Notes under the pieces: generated by a model
Told to the model about the DNA's origin: nothing
The model's database searches: none
Seen by the model: the letters and a program-made list of their open reading frames with translations, nothing else
NCBI RefSeq assembly: GCF_900183975.1
Contig: NZ_LT853882.1
Span: 434,001-498,000, forward strand
DNA: 64,000 nucleotides
Direction of reading: 5' to 3'
From: Xanthomonas fragariae
GTDB lineage: Bacteria; Pseudomonadota; Gammaproteobacteria; Xanthomonadales; Xanthomonadaceae
Part shown: positions 19,710 to 30,611 of the stretch, piece by piece
How the letters are laid out: each line of letters begins with the position of its first letter
Numbering within the stretch: the stretch's first letter is position 1
Position numbers and translations under genes: made by a program

Positions 19710-21917
19710 ATGACGATGCCTGTTCGCGCCCGCTGGCGCGGGTTGCCCCGCGCGGTGCGTTGGCCAGTGCTGGCCCTGATTGCGCCGTACGCGAGCTATT
19801 TGCTGCTGGGCAACCTGCTGCTTAACACGCCGCTCGGACCGGCAGCGCTCAATCGCAAGCCGGACACATTCGCAATGCATTGGGGCCCCGGGCTGACCTG
19901 GTGGCCCGGGCGACTGGTGCTATGGGACGTCGATCTGCAGGGCCATTCGACGCGCAATAGCTGGAATGTCAGTGCGCAGCGCATGAGCGGGCAGATTCGC
20001 TTATTGCCATTGCTGCATCGGCAGTTGCTGGTGCCGCAGCTGCATGCGCGCGGTGTGCGTGGTGGCATGCAGGCGGCCGTCGCGATCCAGGCCGCCGACT
20101 CACCTGCCCGCCCCCCGTCGACCGCTCCCGCCTGGACCCTGCAATTCGACCGCATCATCGCCGAGCAAGTGCAGGCCTTATCGCTACGTCAGCTGCACAT
20201 CGAAGGCGACGGCCAATTGCAGCTAGGCTTGTTCAAACAGCTGCGCGGCGGGCCGATGGAACTCTTCCCCTCGCGTGCAGTGTTCGAAAAAGCACGCGTG
20301 CGTTGGGGCAAGGACGAAGTGATGCGCAATGGTCAGTTGCGCATCGAAGCCAGCATTGTGCGACATGCACCGGATCAGGCACGCGGGCTTGCATTGCTGC
20401 AGATCACCGACGCGTTGGTGGCCGTGCATGGCGATACGGCGGCGCTGGATGTCACACGCAACGCGCAAGGCCGGCATACGGTGGCAACGCGCGCCGGCAA
20501 GGGCCGCGTCGATGGCGAGCTACGTTGGAGACGCGGTACGTTGCAACCCGGCAGCCAACTGCAATGGCGTGCGCCGCTGCACGACAGCACCCGAGCGCCC
20601 GCTGCATTCCTGGGCGAGCTTGCAACGCAGCTGCAGGTCGAGGAGAACATGCGTTTGCAGGTGAGCATGCCGGAGCCGGCCGATGCCGGATTGACGCTGG
20701 ATGCCGACTTGCGCGTGCGAGGCCGGCAGCTGCCGCTGCAGTCCATGCGCAGCCTGTTGCCGCGCACCTCCGGGCATGCGCGGCTGCATTGGCAACTCTC
20801 CTCGCTCAGCTGGATTCCAGCGCTGTTTCCGGATGTGGACTGGCTGACGCTGGAAGGCGATGGCTTGGTCGATGCCGATCTGCGCATCGATCGCGGCCAG
20901 CTCGGTGCCGGCAGCCGTCTACAGGTGCCGCATGTGCGTGCGCAAGTCGGCGTGATGGGGCATACGATCAACGGGCAAGCCACTGCCGATCTGCGCGTGG
21001 ATGCCGATGCGAAAGGCCAGTTACTGCCTGCACTCGCATTGCAGATGCAGCAGTTCTCGATTGCGCATCGCGATGCGCCGCAGCGCCCGTTCGTGCAAGG
21101 CCGCGATCTGCGCCTGGATTTGCAGACGCGCGCCGATACACACACGCTGAGAACGTTGCGCGATGCCACGCGTGCGCATCTGGTATTCGACAACGCACGC
21201 GTGCCGGATCTTCGCGCATATAACCGTTATCTGCCGCAACAGCAGCTGCGTTTCGATGGCGGCAATGGTGTGCTTAGCGGGGATCTGCAGATCGAACCCG
21301 GCGGTCGCATCGGCAAGGGTGGTCTACGCATTGGTGCGCGTGCGGCGCGGCTGCAGTTTGCCGGTCTTGCATTGCGTGGCGATGTGGATGCCGATCTGCG
21401 TCTGCAGCGCGGCGATCTGCGCGCTGAAACTTTCAGCCTCGATGCCAGCAGGATCCAGCTAAGCAATGTCGGATTCACCGGCCCGAATGGACAGCGGCGC
21501 GATGGCTGGTGGGCGCGTGTCGTGCTGGAGAACACGCGCATGCAATGGCGTCAGCCGATGGCTGTGGATGGACGCGTGCGCATCCAGGTGCGCGACTTGG
21601 AATTTTTGATGTCGTTGTATGCGCGCGACAGTTGGATTCCGAATTGGATGCTGCAACTGATGGACGCAGGCCAGGCGCAAGTGACAGCGCGCGTGCAGTG
21701 GCAGGGTGAAACGGTCATCGTCGACCGGTTGCAGGCGCGCAATGAACGCTTCCAGGTCGATGCGCGCCTACGTTTGCAGGGCACTCAACGTAGCGGAAGC
21801 CTGCTTGCGCGCTGGGGGGTATTGAGTGCGGCGGTGGGTCTGCGTAACGACACCCCGCAATGGCATCTGCTGCGCGCGCCGGAGTGGTACCAGGCGCAGC
21901 CGGATCTGCTGCGGTGA
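19710..21917 (+). CDS. AsmA/TamB-like inner-membrane-anchored periplasmic protein
   Basis: 735 residues from ATG 19710 (ribosome site CAGGAG). One N-terminal membrane helix (near 20-40, LALIAPYASYLLLGNLLL) followed by a long, beta-rich, glycine- and leucine-patterned periplasmic region with repeated LxVDxDLRVRG-type strands, for example AQVGVMGHTINGQATADLRV. That organisation is typical of the AsmA/DUF748 group, which helps carry phospholipid across the periplasm. No catalytic motif. Exact family member not recognised. A terminator at 22053-22089 follows. Confidence 0.6.
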   Translation: MTMPVRARWRGLPRAVRWPVLALIAPYASYLLLGNLLLNTPLGPAALNRKPDTFAMHWGPGLTWWPGRLVLWDVDLQGHSTRNSWNVSAQRMSGQIRLLPLLHRQLLVPQLHARGVRGGMQAAVAIQAADSPARPPSTAPAWTLQFDRIIAEQVQALSLRQLHIEGDGQLQLGLFKQLRGGPMELFPSRAVFEKARVRWGKDEVMRNGQLRIEASIVRHAPDQARGLALLQITDALVAVHGDTAALDVTRNAQGRHTVATRAGKGRVDGELRWRRGTLQPGSQLQWRAPLHDSTRAPAAFLGELATQLQVEENMRLQVSMPEPADAGLTLDADLRVRGRQLPLQSMRSLLPRTSGHARLHWQLSSLSWIPALFPDVDWLTLEGDGLVDADLRIDRGQLGAGSRLQVPHVRAQVGVMGHTINGQATADLRVDADAKGQLLPALALQMQQFSIAHRDAPQRPFVQGRDLRLDLQTRADTHTLRTLRDATRAHLVFDNARVPDLRAYNRYLPQQQLRFDGGNGVLSGDLQIEPGGRIGKGGLRIGARAARLQFAGLALRGDVDADLRLQRGDLRAETFSLDASRIQLSNVGFTGPNGQRRDGWWARVVLENTRMQWRQPMAVDGRVRIQVRDLEFLMSLYARDSWIPNWMLQLMDAGQAQVTARVQWQGETVIVDRLQARNERFQVDARLRLQGTQRSGSLLARWGVLSAAVGLRNDTPQWHLLRAPEWYQAQPDLLR

Positions 21918-22052
21918 CGGCGGGATGCGGCGCCTTGGCGTGAAGGAAAAAGCTCCAGTTCTGTACTGCCTGGTGTTGTTTTGCAGTGCAGCGTGCAAGT
22001 CGTGTTCGGGGCGCGCACTATGCTCCTGCATCCCGACGTGGGGGAGGGAGCA

Positions 22053-22089
22053 AAGCCCGCTGGCAGTTCGCTGCAAGCGGGTTTTTTTA
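22053..22089 (+). terminator. Rho-independent terminator
   Basis: CCCGCT and AGCGGG arms with a run of seven T, 136 bp after the AsmA-like gene. Confidence 0.75.
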
Positions 22090-22140
22090 TTGTCTGGGGT
22101 CTGGCAGGTCAAGCCCGGGAGCCGGTCTACGACGCGGTTT

Positions 22141-23061
22141 TTAACTCAGTTCAAGCAGCCACAACGAATTGCCGCCGGTAATGAATAACCGCCGCCGCTG
22201 CTGGTCGAACGTGCAGTTGGATGCGGTGGCCGGTGTTGGCACCAGGCCAAGCAATTGCCCGTGGTGATCGAACACACATACGCCCGCGCCGAAACTGCTC
22301 CATAGCCAGCCTTTGCGATCCACGCAAAACCCGTCCGCCAGGCCCTCCGGCACCACCGCAAAGCGGCGTTGATCGTGCAGTGCACCATCGCGCCAATCGA
22401 AGGCGGTGATCTCCGGCTCGCCCTGGGCGTGCTCGGGTGTCTGCGACACGTACAGCACGCGCTCGTCGGGCGAGAATGCCAACCCGTTCGGGTGATCCAG
22501 GCTGACCATGCGCTGCAACGCACCGCCATCGGGCGGCAGTCGGTAGACGCTATGGTGGTCGAGCTGCTGCGGCGCGGGGCAACCCTGGCTGGGTTTGAGC
22601 AGGCCGAAGGGCGGGTCGGTGAACCAAATCGCGCCATCACGCGCCACGATCAGATCGTTGGGCGAATTGAGCCGTTTGCCCTCGAAGCGGCCGACCAGCA
22701 GATGCGCCTGGCCGTCGGTGTCGCTGCGAGTGATCGCGCGCCTCCCATGTTCGCAATGCACAAGCCGCTGCTGGGTATCGACCGCATTGCCGTTGGTGAA
22801 GGCGGTGGCGTCCAGCAGCACGTCCACCGCGCCGTCCTCGCGCCAGCCAAGCACGCGGCGGCCGACCACATCGCTCCACACCAGGGTGCGTTGCGCCTCC
22901 CACCAGGCCGGGCCTTCGCTCCAGGTGGCTTGGTCGTACAGCGTGTGCAGGCGCGCGTGGCCAAAGCGCGCGGCCAGCGCGGCGTGCTGCGTGCTCGGTG
23001 GCGCGCAGTCGGTTGGTTGCGCCGGGCCGGGCGGGCGCACGCGGCAGTGGCTGTCCATCAT
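22141..23061 (-). CDS. SMP-30/gluconolactonase family lactonase
   Basis: Six-bladed beta-propeller calcium-dependent lactonase that opens sugar-acid lactones. 306 residues. Motifs: EGPAWW (metal Glu, near 50), LNSPNDLIVARDGAIWFTDPPFG (metal Asn/Asp), HPNGLAFSPDERVLYVSQT, and DGFCVDRKGWLWSS. The ATG at 23061 overlaps the TGA of the upstream cupin gene by four bases, so the two are translationally coupled. Substrate unknown; gluconolactone is only the family's namesake. Confidence 0.87.
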   Translation of the reverse strand: MMDSHCRVRPPGPAQPTDCAPPSTQHAALAARFGHARLHTLYDQATWSEGPAWWEAQRTLVWSDVVGRRVLGWREDGAVDVLLDATAFTNGNAVDTQQRLVHCEHGRRAITRSDTDGQAHLLVGRFEGKRLNSPNDLIVARDGAIWFTDPPFGLLKPSQGCPAPQQLDHHSVYRLPPDGGALQRMVSLDHPNGLAFSPDERVLYVSQTPEHAQGEPEITAFDWRDGALHDQRRFAVVPEGLADGFCVDRKGWLWSSFGAGVCVFDHHGQLLGLVPTPATASNCTFDQQRRRLFITGGNSLWLLELS

Positions 23062-23576
23062 TGCGGCGCCTCGTGGCCGAACGGATGCGCGGTGGCAGCG
23101 CCGGGCGATTGCGCAAATTGCACCAGCATTTGCAGGCATGGGGTCTGGCCCAGCTGTCCTGAGCGGTGGCCGTGCGCGTCGGTGGTGCCCTGATCCTGGC
23201 CGAAGTGGATGTCGCCAGGGCCCATTTCCACCCGCGTGCCGTCGCCGGTTTCGATGAACCAGCGGCCACGCAGCGGAATCACCCATTGCGGATGCGGGCT
23301 CTCATGCCAGTCGCCGACCCAACCCACCGGCAGCACTGCGAACTGGACGCTGAGCACCTCGCCCGGGAACGGCCGCAGCCACTGCGGCGCCGCACCGCCG
23401 CCTATGCTCTTGCTGCCGAAGCCTGGCAACTGCGAGGGATTGAGGCGGCTCTTGCCATCCGGCCCGGTCCACAGATGCAGGAACGGCAGGCTGGGTGGCA
23501 ACTCCAGGTCGGTGCCGTCGTTGTCGAGCGGGATCTGGGACGGCAGCACCTGCGCGGGCAGGATGATGGGCGACAT
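23058..23576 (-). CDS. Cupin-domain protein
   Basis: 172 residues, starting MSPIILPAQVLPSQ. The double-stranded beta-helix is visible around HPQWVIPLRGRWFIETGDGTRVEMGPGDIHFGQDQGT: the pattern G(X)5HXH...G(X)5PXGXXHXXXN is recognisable but the first His pair is degenerate (WHESPHPQW) and the second has GDIHFGQD. A role in sugar-acid handling is suggested by coupling to the SMP-30 lactonase; not proven. Confidence 0.75.
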   Translation of the reverse strand: MSPIILPAQVLPSQIPLDNDGTDLELPPSLPFLHLWTGPDGKSRLNPSQLPGFGSKSIGGGAAPQWLRPFPGEVLSVQFAVLPVGWVGDWHESPHPQWVIPLRGRWFIETGDGTRVEMGPGDIHFGQDQGTTDAHGHRSGQLGQTPCLQMLVQFAQSPGAATAHPFGHEAPQ

Positions 23577-23739
23577 GGCTGAGCCTCGTGGGAAAGCCGC
23601 AGTGCAGCACGGCTATCGTCAGGGTTGCGTAAGCGATGCGTTCAACGCATCGAAAGCTCTCACAACGGCGGCGCGATGCGATGATCGACTACGAGCACAG
23701 GCACGTGCCGCGTCCGCGCAGTGATGCAAGAATCCAGGC

Positions 23740-26556
23740 ATGTCGCAGCCCATCCCATCCGTGTCTCCTGCGTTGGCCGCTCTGATCGAGCGTGCCGTGG
23801 CGCGTGTCCGTCATGCCCTACCGGCCGGGCAGCGCTGGCCAGGCGGCGGTTTTGATCGGCAGCTCGAACAGGTCGCGCTCGCCAGCGAATTCGCCCTCGA
23901 CACCTTGGCGCGTCAGCCCGCATTGGTGCATCACTTGGCGCAGGCCGATCCGCCGCCGCTACCAGTGCCAGTGCTCGATCCTGCGCAACCGCAGCTGTGG
24001 CCCGCGCAATTGCGGCGTTATCGCAGTGCCGAATCCACCCGCCTGGTGTGGCGCGATGTGCTCGATCTGGACAGCGTGGACGCCACGTTGGCCGGTGCGA
24101 CCCGGCTGGCCGACAATTGCCTGCAATGCGGCTTGCAGGCGCTTGAGCAGCAATTCCATACCCGCCACGGCCATGTCATTGCCGAAGACGGCAGCGTGCA
24201 GCAGATGGTGGTCTTCGGGCTGGGCAAGTTGGGCGGCGGCGAGCTGAATTTTTCCTCGGACGTGGACGTGGTCTATGCCTATCCGCAGGGCGGGCAATCC
24301 GATGGCGCCCGTCCGCTTGCAGCCGAGGAATACTTCGCGCGGCTGGGCCAGCAGCTGGCGAAACTGCTCGACGAAACCACCGCCGATGGCTTCAGTCATC
24401 GCGTGGATCTGCGCTTGCGTCCGTTCGGCAGCGCCGGGCGGGTGGCGTTGTCATTTGCCGGCATGGACCAGTATTTCCAGCGCGAAGGGCGCGATTGGGA
24501 GCGTTACGCCTGGCTCAAGGCGCGCGCAGTGGCCGGCGACATCGACGCTGGCGAAGCCTGGCTGGAAACGCTGCGGCCATTCGTCTACCGGCGCTATCTG
24601 GATTTCACCGCACTGGATGGCTTACGCGAGATGAAGGCGGCGATCACTGCCGAAGTCGCGCGCCACGATCGTCTGGATGACATCAAGCGCGGGCCGGGTG
24701 GCATTCGCGAGATCGAGTTTCTGGCGCAATCGCTGCAGGTGATTCGTGGCGGACGCGAACCGACATTGCGCGAGCGCCGCTTGCTGCCTGCCTTGCAGGC
24801 GCTGGTGGCCGCGGGCCAGATCGATCCTGATAATGGTCAGGCATTGACCGAGGCGTATCGCTTTTTGCGTCGGCTCGAAAATCGCCTGCAAATGCTGCGC
24901 GATGCGCAGACCCATGCCTTGCCGCAGGCACCGCTGGATCGCGCACGCATTGCGCTAGGCCTGGGCTATGCGGATTGGTCGGCATTGCTGCAGGCGCTCA
25001 CCCCGCAACGTGTGCGCGTGGCGGCCGAATTTGCCGAACTGTTGGCACCACGCGTGCGCGCCGCCGCACCGGACGCGCTAGCCGACTATTGGTGCGCGCT
25101 GCCGGACGGCGATGCCACGCCATTGGCGGGGATTGGATTGCACGATCCCGGCGGCGCGCATCAGGTGCTGGCCGATTTTGCCAACGCCTCCGGCGTGCGA
25201 GCGCTCTCCGACAATGCACGCGCACGGCTCGATCGCGTGATGCCGGCGCTGCTGCATGCAGCCACCCGCGCCAGCCAACCCGATGCCGCGGTGCGGCGCA
25301 TGCTCGGCCTGTTGCAGGCCACCTTGCGCCGCACCAGCTATCTGGCGTTGCTGGACGAACAGCCCAGCGCGCTCGCGCGCGTGGTTGACGTGCTCTCGCG
25401 CAGCGCTTTGCTGGCCGAGCGCCTGGCTGCGCATCCATTGTTGTTGGACGAATTGCTCGACACCCGCATCAGCGGCCCCTTGCCCGATCGTGCAGCCTTG
25501 CACGCAGCCTGTGCGCAGATGCTGCATATCGACGATACCGAAGCAGCGCTGCGCGAGCTCAACGAACGCCGGCTCGCGCTAAGCTTTCGGATTGCATTGG
25601 CCACGCTCGATGGCCGTCAGCAGGCGGTGCAAAGCACGCAGCAACTCGCCTGGCTTGCCGAAGCCGTGGTGCAAACCGTGTTGCAGCTGGCGCGCAGTGC
25701 ACTGGTCGCATCGCATGGGCAAGTGCCCGGAGGCAGCTTCGCCATCATCGGCTATGGCAGTTTGGGCGGCTTGGAACTGGGCTTCGGTTCAGATCTGGAT
25801 CTGGTGTTTCTCTACGATCACCCGCGCGCGGTAGAAGCCTCCGATGGCAAGCGGCCGCTGGAAGCCGGGCGCTGGTTTGCGCGGCTTGCGCAAAAAGTGA
25901 TGGCACTGCTCGCCGCCGAGACAGGCGCCGGCAGCTTGTATGACATCGATGTGCGGCTGCGCCCGGATGGCGGCAAGGGCGCGTTGGTGTCGTCGTTGGC
26001 CAGCTATCGCGAGTACCAGCGCGCGCGCGCCTGGACCTGGGAGCATCAAGCGTTGGTCCGCGCACGGGCAGTCGCCGGCGATGTTGCGCTATGCGATGCC
26101 TTTGCGCAGGTGCGCGCCGACACGCTGACGCGCGTGCGCGACCCCGCGCAGGTGCACGAGGACGTGCACAAGATGCGCGCACGCATGCGCACCGAACTGG
26201 ATCGCAGCGATGCCGGTCGGCTGGATCTCAAACAAGGCGCCGGTGGCTTGGTCGATCTGGAATTCGTGCTGCAGGCCGGCGTGCTTGGCCAGGCGGCGCA
26301 GCACCGGCAACTGCTGCTGGCCTGCGATACGCCCGCGCTGATCGATGCGCTTGTTCAAGCGCACTGGCTACCGGGCGACAGCGCAGCACCGCTGCATCAG
26401 GCACACGCCGCGCTGGTGGAGGCCGGCCTGAGTTGTACGTTGGACCGCCGGCCGCGCTTGATCGCACCCACGCCGGTGGTTCGGGATGCGCGCCTTATCG
26501 TTGCAGCGATCGCAGATGCGCAGCAGTTACGATTTCCGCCAGGAAAAAGCCTCTGA
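23740..26556 (+). CDS. glnE: Bifunctional glutamine synthetase adenylyltransferase/deadenylase
   Basis: Adds or removes AMP on glutamine synthetase in response to PII, controlling nitrogen assimilation. 938 residues, full length. Two nucleotidyltransferase domains are evident: N-terminal deadenylase with [20 protein letters not shown] (near 155-175), and C-terminal adenylylase with [20 protein letters not shown] (near 670-690), each with the G-x-D-x-D metal triad. Associated helical motifs [13 protein letters not shown] and [13 protein letters not shown] follow each. Monocistronic. Confidence 0.96.
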   Translation: MSQPIPSVSPALAALIERAVARVRHALPAGQRWPGGGFDRQLEQVALASEFALDTLARQPALVHHLAQADPPPLPVPVLDPAQPQLWPAQLRRYRSAESTRLVWRDVLDLDSVDATLAGATRLADNCLQCGLQALEQQFHTRHGHVIAEDGSVQQMVVFGLGKLGGGELNFSSDVDVVYAYPQGGQSDGARPLAAEEYFARLGQQLAKLLDETTADGFSHRVDLRLRPFGSAGRVALSFAGMDQYFQREGRDWERYAWLKARAVAGDIDAGEAWLETLRPFVYRRYLDFTALDGLREMKAAITAEVARHDRLDDIKRGPGGIREIEFLAQSLQVIRGGREPTLRERRLLPALQALVAAGQIDPDNGQALTEAYRFLRRLENRLQMLRDAQTHALPQAPLDRARIALGLGYADWSALLQALTPQRVRVAAEFAELLAPRVRAAAPDALADYWCALPDGDATPLAGIGLHDPGGAHQVLADFANASGVRALSDNARARLDRVMPALLHAATRASQPDAAVRRMLGLLQATLRRTSYLALLDEQPSALARVVDVLSRSALLAERLAAHPLLLDELLDTRISGPLPDRAALHAACAQMLHIDDTEAALRELNERRLALSFRIALATLDGRQQAVQSTQQLAWLAEAVVQTVLQLARSALVASHGQVPGGSFAIIGYGSLGGLELGFGSDLDLVFLYDHPRAVEASDGKRPLEAGRWFARLAQKVMALLAAETGAGSLYDIDVRLRPDGGKGALVSSLASYREYQRARAWTWEHQALVRARAVAGDVALCDAFAQVRADTLTRVRDPAQVHEDVHKMRARMRTELDRSDAGRLDLKQGAGGLVDLEFVLQAGVLGQAAQHRQLLLACDTPALIDALVQAHWLPGDSAAPLHQAHAALVEAGLSCTLDRRPRLIAPTPVVRDARLIVAAIADAQQLRFPPGKSL

Positions 26557-26660
26557 GATTGTCCGTGGTACCAGCTGTTTTTCTGCGGCCCAGTAAGTCA
26601 AGCGGTGCTGTCTGCGGTAGGCATTATCGCTTGCGTTGGTCTAGCCGCTGTTGGCCACGC

Positions 26661-27197
26661 TTAGCGGCTCGGGCGTGGCGCATTCCTCCACAGCAACGCA
26701 CGAAACGGGCCCAACAGAAACACGCCCATGCCCAGTTTCACCGCCAGATCGCCGGCAGCCCAGCTGATCCATGGCAGGCCCACGCCGGCAAAGGCAATGC
26801 TCCAGAAGATCGCCGTATCCAGCGTGGCACTGCAGGTGGTGGCCACGATCGGCGCGCGCCACCAGCTGCCATTGCGCAGGCGGTCGAACACGCTGATATC
26901 CAGCAACTGTGCAGCAATGAAGGCGGTGCACGAGGCCACTGCAATCCGCGGCGTTGCCAGCCAGATCGACAGCAGTACTGCCAATGCAAACCCGCACCAG
27001 GCTACCTTGCGCGCTGCACGCGGCCCGAAGCGGCGATTGATCAGGTTACTCACCAGAAATGCCACCGGATACGAGAACGCGCCCCACGTCAGCCAGTCGT
27101 TGATCGGGTACTGCACCAGGATGTTGGACACAAGCACCACCGCACCCATAGCCAGCACCGCCCACATCAATGCGCGTGCGGTGAGCGGAGCAAACAA
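26661..27197 (-). CDS. VUT family queuosine precursor transporter (YhhQ-like)
   Basis: 178-residue inner-membrane protein with about six hydrophobic segments. Family features: FSYPVAFLVSNLINRRFGPRAARKV near residue 45 (the conserved P-x-x-F-L-x-x-D/N loop) and FIAAQLLDISVFDRLR near 95, then ATLDTAIFWSIAF. YhhQ imports 7-cyano- and 7-aminomethyl-7-deazaguanine for tRNA queuosine. Substrate is inferred from family. Confidence 0.8.
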   Translation of the reverse strand: MFAPLTARALMWAVLAMGAVVLVSNILVQYPINDWLTWGAFSYPVAFLVSNLINRRFGPRAARKVAWCGFALAVLLSIWLATPRIAVASCTAFIAAQLLDISVFDRLRNGSWWRAPIVATTCSATLDTAIFWSIAFAGVGLPWISWAAGDLAVKLGMGVFLLGPFRALLWRNAPRPSR

Positions 27198-27349
27198 GCT
27201 TGGAGGCGTGGCAGATATGGCGGTGTGTCAGTGGCAGTGCAGCGCGATTATCCGCGTTTAGACGCATGCGGGCCAGTGCGGCTGGCGGGACACGGATAAC
27301 GCGCTTCGATGGTGGTCCGGATCGTCCGGTGCCCCTCGCGGCAACACCA

Positions 27350-28297
27350 TCATATGTGCATGCGCTCACGCACCAGTGTAGCAACGCGTTGGGTTTCGCG
27401 CAGTGGAGTGAGTTCTGACTGTGCTGCGAAAATGTCGGCCGTGTCGCATAAACGTCGATGTGCCTGCAGTGCTCGAACATACTGCCGAACGCGTCCTCGC
27501 GCGCAATCGCAAAACGCCGCCGCCACCGGCACGCGCGTGGCGCACGCCTCGGACAGCAGGTTGACCGAGTCGGCAGTGGCCACGATCGCATCGGCCCAGC
27601 CCAGCAGGCCGGCATAAGGATTCGGGCCATCGCGTTCATCGCACCACATCAGGCCGGGCAAGTCTGCGCACAACGTGCGCAGCGTTGTGATTGTCTCGGG
27701 CGGGGTACGTCGCGACGTAGTGACCAGCAGGCTGCCGCCGACCGAGTGCAGTTGCTCGCGCAGGTGCGCGCACAGCGTTGCCAGTGCCTGGGTGGTCCAG
27801 GGCACTGGTGCGCTCGGGCCGCCGATCAGCAGCGCCAGACGCGGACCGGGCAGGGAGCCGAGCGTGGCAAAGGCGGTGCGCCCGGCCGTCAGCCAGGTAT
27901 CGTCCACCGGATGCAGGCTGCCGAGCAGGGTGATGACGTTGGCGCCACGCAATGCGTCGTGCTCGGGCACGATCAGCAGATCCCAGTGACGTGCATCCAG
28001 GCGCGGGTCCAGGATCTGCACCGTCCGGCTACCGTGCGCGCGCAGCAGCCGGGTTGCCAGCGCAGCTTGGCGTCCGCAGCCGATAGCCAGCGCCGGCGGC
28101 TGCCCTAGTTGCCGGGCGAACTCCGCGCCAAAGGCGGCGTCAGCGCCGGGCAACAGGTGCGGCGCGGCCCAGCGCCATGGCGCGCGGGCCTGCAGGTGCA
28201 GTGCCGTGATCGGCGCTGGCTGCAGTGCACGTGCCAGGGCCTCGGCCTGGCGGGCATTGCCGGCCAGGCCATCGCTGACCGCACAGGTCAGCGCCAT
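27350..28297 (-). CDS. ELM1/GtrOC1 family putative glycosyltransferase-like protein
   Basis: 315 residues from ATG 28297 (MALTCAVSDGLAGNARQAEALA). Matches the bacterial mitochondrial-fission ELM1-like family (DUF1022): DGLAGNARQ at the N-terminus, AIGCGRQAAL, DPRLDARHWDLLIVPEHD, LLIGGPSA, then ADAIVATADSVNLLSEA near 265. The fold is GT-B-like and members sit near lipid A or LPS genes in some bacteria; no substrate is known. Alternative upstream start at 28411 lacks similarity. Confidence 0.75.
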   Translation of the reverse strand: MALTCAVSDGLAGNARQAEALARALQPAPITALHLQARAPWRWAAPHLLPGADAAFGAEFARQLGQPPALAIGCGRQAALATRLLRAHGSRTVQILDPRLDARHWDLLIVPEHDALRGANVITLLGSLHPVDDTWLTAGRTAFATLGSLPGPRLALLIGGPSAPVPWTTQALATLCAHLREQLHSVGGSLLVTTSRRTPPETITTLRTLCADLPGLMWCDERDGPNPYAGLLGWADAIVATADSVNLLSEACATRVPVAAAFCDCARGRVRQYVRALQAHRRLCDTADIFAAQSELTPLRETQRVATLVRERMHI

Positions 28298-28433
28298 CGT
28301 TTCAGATCCGACATAGATTTGTTTCAGATTGAGCGTGTGTTGCAGCAATGGCTTCACTCTACACTGCGGGTCTTCACACCAGCGCCCGTGCAGCATCCTA
28401 CTGTCGTCCATTCCTCAGCCTCACGGAGTCGCC

Positions 28434-29024
28434 ATGTCCGACCTGCTCAACGCTGCCGCACTGGATCAGCTGTTTCGCACTGCCCGCACGCAAAACACCT
28501 TTCTCGACAAGCCGGTCAGCGAAGATCAGCTGCGCCAGCTTTACGACCTAGTCAAGTGGGGCCCGACCGCAGCCAACGGTTCGCCGGCGCGTTTCGTGTT
28601 CGTGACCAGCCCGGAGGCCAAGCAGAAGCTCACCCCGGCGCTGTCCGAAGGCAATGCTGCCAAGACGCTGGCTGCGCCGGTCACAGTAATCATCGGGTCG
28701 GATGAGGATTTCCACGAGAAACTGCCGTACCTGTTTCCGCACGCCGATGCCAAGAGCTGGTTCGACGGCCCGCGCGAGGCGCGCGTACCTTCTGCGTTCC
28801 GTAACAGTTCGTTGCAGGGCGCCTATCTGATCCTGGCCGCGCGTGCGCTGGGTCTGGATGCCGGCCCGATGTCCGGCTTCGACAATGCCAAGGTGGATGC
28901 GGCGTTTTTTGCCGGCACCTCGATCACATCCAATTTCCTGGTCAATCTCGGCTACGGTGACCCGGCCGGGTTGTTCCCGCGCTTGCCGCGCCTGAGTTTC
29001 GACGAAGCCGCACGCATTGAATAA
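28434..29024 (+). CDS. NADH dehydrogenase/nitroreductase family protein (RutE-like)
   Basis: FMN-dependent reductase. 196 residues from ATG 28434 with ACGGAG upstream. Motifs: [42 protein letters not shown] (FMN binding), and [22 protein letters not shown]. This matches RutE/HadB-type reductases of 196 residues, which reduce malonic semialdehyde to 3-hydroxypropionate in uracil degradation. The other rut genes are not here, so the physiological substrate is open. Confidence 0.85.
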   Translation: MSDLLNAAALDQLFRTARTQNTFLDKPVSEDQLRQLYDLVKWGPTAANGSPARFVFVTSPEAKQKLTPALSEGNAAKTLAAPVTVIIGSDEDFHEKLPYLFPHADAKSWFDGPREARVPSAFRNSSLQGAYLILAARALGLDAGPMSGFDNAKVDAAFFAGTSITSNFLVNLGYGDPAGLFPRLPRLSFDEAARIE

Positions 29025-29032
29025 GATCGATA

Positions 29033-29080
29033 ACGGCTGCGCTCACCATCAGGCGGGCGCAACCGGTGCTCGGGGCGATC
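29033..29080. repeat. Dispersed intergenic repeat, partial copy D
   Basis: AACGGCTGCGCTCACCATCA then GGCGGGCGCAACCGGTGCTCGG; matches the left half of copy C. Confidence 0.6.
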
Positions 29081-29251
29081 TGCAGCCACGCACACGCCGG
29101 TTCTGACACGCGGTCCTTGGTTGTGTACAGACCGCTCGCTATGTGCACTAGTCGCTTTGGGCGTGCGGTTTCACATTCCTGCAGTCTTCGTCCGTCTGCG
29201 TTTCGTCCCATCTGCGTTGATCCAACGCGTCTCTCATCACGAGGAATTTCA

Positions 29252-29980
29252 ATGAAGACCACCCATAAACTGCTGCTGCCGCTCGCCCTGACCCTGGCCA
29301 TTGCCGCCTGCTCCAAGCCGGCCGACAATGCCGCTCCGGCCGCCGAAACCCCGGCTGCCACCGCACCGGCTGCCACCGCTGCTTCTCCGGCACCGGCTGC
29401 TGCCGAGTCCACCGCTTCGGCCGCGCCTGCCGTGCAAGTGCAGTCCGGCACCTACACGCTGGATCCGGACCACACCGACGTGCTGGCGCAGTGGAGCCAC
29501 TTCGGCTTCTCCAACCCGACTGCGCACTTCGGCAATGTCAACGGCACCCTGGTGTACGACGCGGCCGACGTGACCAAGTCCACCGTGCAGGTCACCCTGC
29601 CGCTGACCGGCTTGACCAGCTTCACGGCCAAGTTGGACGAACACCTGAAGAGCGGTGACTTTTTCAATGCGTCCAAGTTCCCGACCGCCACCTTCAAGAG
29701 CACCAAGGTCGAAGCCGCTGGCACCAATAAGCTGACCGTCACCGGAGATCTGACCATCAAGGATCAGACCAAGCCGGTCGTGCTGGACGTCACCCTCAAC
29801 GGTGCCGGCGAGCACCCGATGAAGAAGGTGCTGGCGGCCGGCTTCGACGCCACCACCACGATCAAGCGCAGCGACTTCGGCGTGGACCAGTACGCCCCGA
29901 ACGTCAGCGACGAAGTCAAGATCCGCATCACCACCGAAGCCCTGCAGGCCAAGGCCGGTGACGCTGCTGCTGCCAAGTAA
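29252..29980 (+). CDS. YceI family lipoprotein
   Basis: 242 residues. Lipobox LAIAAC at the N-terminus, then about 45 residues of Ala/Pro linker, then a YceI lipocalin-like domain from YTLDPDHTDVLAQWSHFGFSN to the C-terminus (SGDFFNASKFPTATFKST, GDLTIKDQTKPVVLDV, IKRSDFGVDQYAPNVSDEV). YceI proteins bind isoprenoid quinones in the periplasm. Ribosome site GAGGA precedes ATG 29252; upstream frame extension is not needed. Its terminator region is interrupted by the element at 30053. Confidence 0.88.
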   Translation: MKTTHKLLLPLALTLAIAACSKPADNAAPAAETPAATAPAATAASPAPAAAESTASAAPAVQVQSGTYTLDPDHTDVLAQWSHFGFSNPTAHFGNVNGTLVYDAADVTKSTVQVTLPLTGLTSFTAKLDEHLKSGDFFNASKFPTATFKSTKVEAAGTNKLTVTGDLTIKDQTKPVVLDVTLNGAGEHPMKKVLAAGFDATTTIKRSDFGVDQYAPNVSDEVKIRITTEALQAKAGDAAAAK

Positions 29981-30052
29981 TTGGCCGCGCGGTTGATGCG
30001 TCGGTGCGTGTAATCGCACCGATGTATGGAATGGAAAACCCCACCTTTCGGC

Positions 30053-30611
30053 GTAGTGCTGTTCACTTAAGCGGAGCAGCCTTTGGATCTACCGGATAGC
30101 GGGTCTTCGAGATCTTCACCGTCCTTGGCCGCGTAGGCCTCGGACGGTGATCGAGGAACAGGCTCGCGATGCCTGAGCGAAGCTGGGATAGGCGTCTTCC
30201 TGTGGCGGAAGCCGGATTGGCTGCGGCCATCACGATGAGTTGCACTGCGATGTACTGGCAGACCGGTTTGAATCGGATGTCCGAAGGCGTTCTGCCAAAC
30301 GCCACAGCTGCCTGGCTGGCTTCACGCCGAATGCTGTTGTAAGCCAGCAGCAACCCCCAGACTTGCTGGTACACCAAGTCGATCTTTTTGCTACGCAACG
30401 TTGTCGCGTTGTGCTGCATCAAGCTTTTGATGTCGCGCAAACCCAGTTCGATTTCCCAACCGGAATATTCTGCGTAAAGGTGCTCAGGTCACAGAAGTTG
30501 AACAGGTCGCCAAGGTCAAACAGCTGCTGGTGAAGGGACACAAAAAAATCCGTTACCGGAGGCCTGGTATCGGATTTTCGGTGACTCAATTGCTTAAGTG
30601 AGCAGCATTAC
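30053..30611 (-). mobile_element. IS4-derived non-autonomous element, copy 2 (559 bp)
   Basis: Same length and ends as copy 1 at 10314-10872, in the opposite orientation. Inverted repeats at 30053-30072 (GTAGTGCTGTTCACTTAAGC) and 30592-30611. The transposase C-terminal remnant (30063-30485, minus) matches copy 1 except for a few substitutions (for example LRSGIASLFLDHR versus LRSGTASLFLYHR). Flanks are again terminator-like: AAAACCCCACCTTTCGGC left, GCCGATTGGCGGGCGTTTGTTT right. Confidence 0.8.
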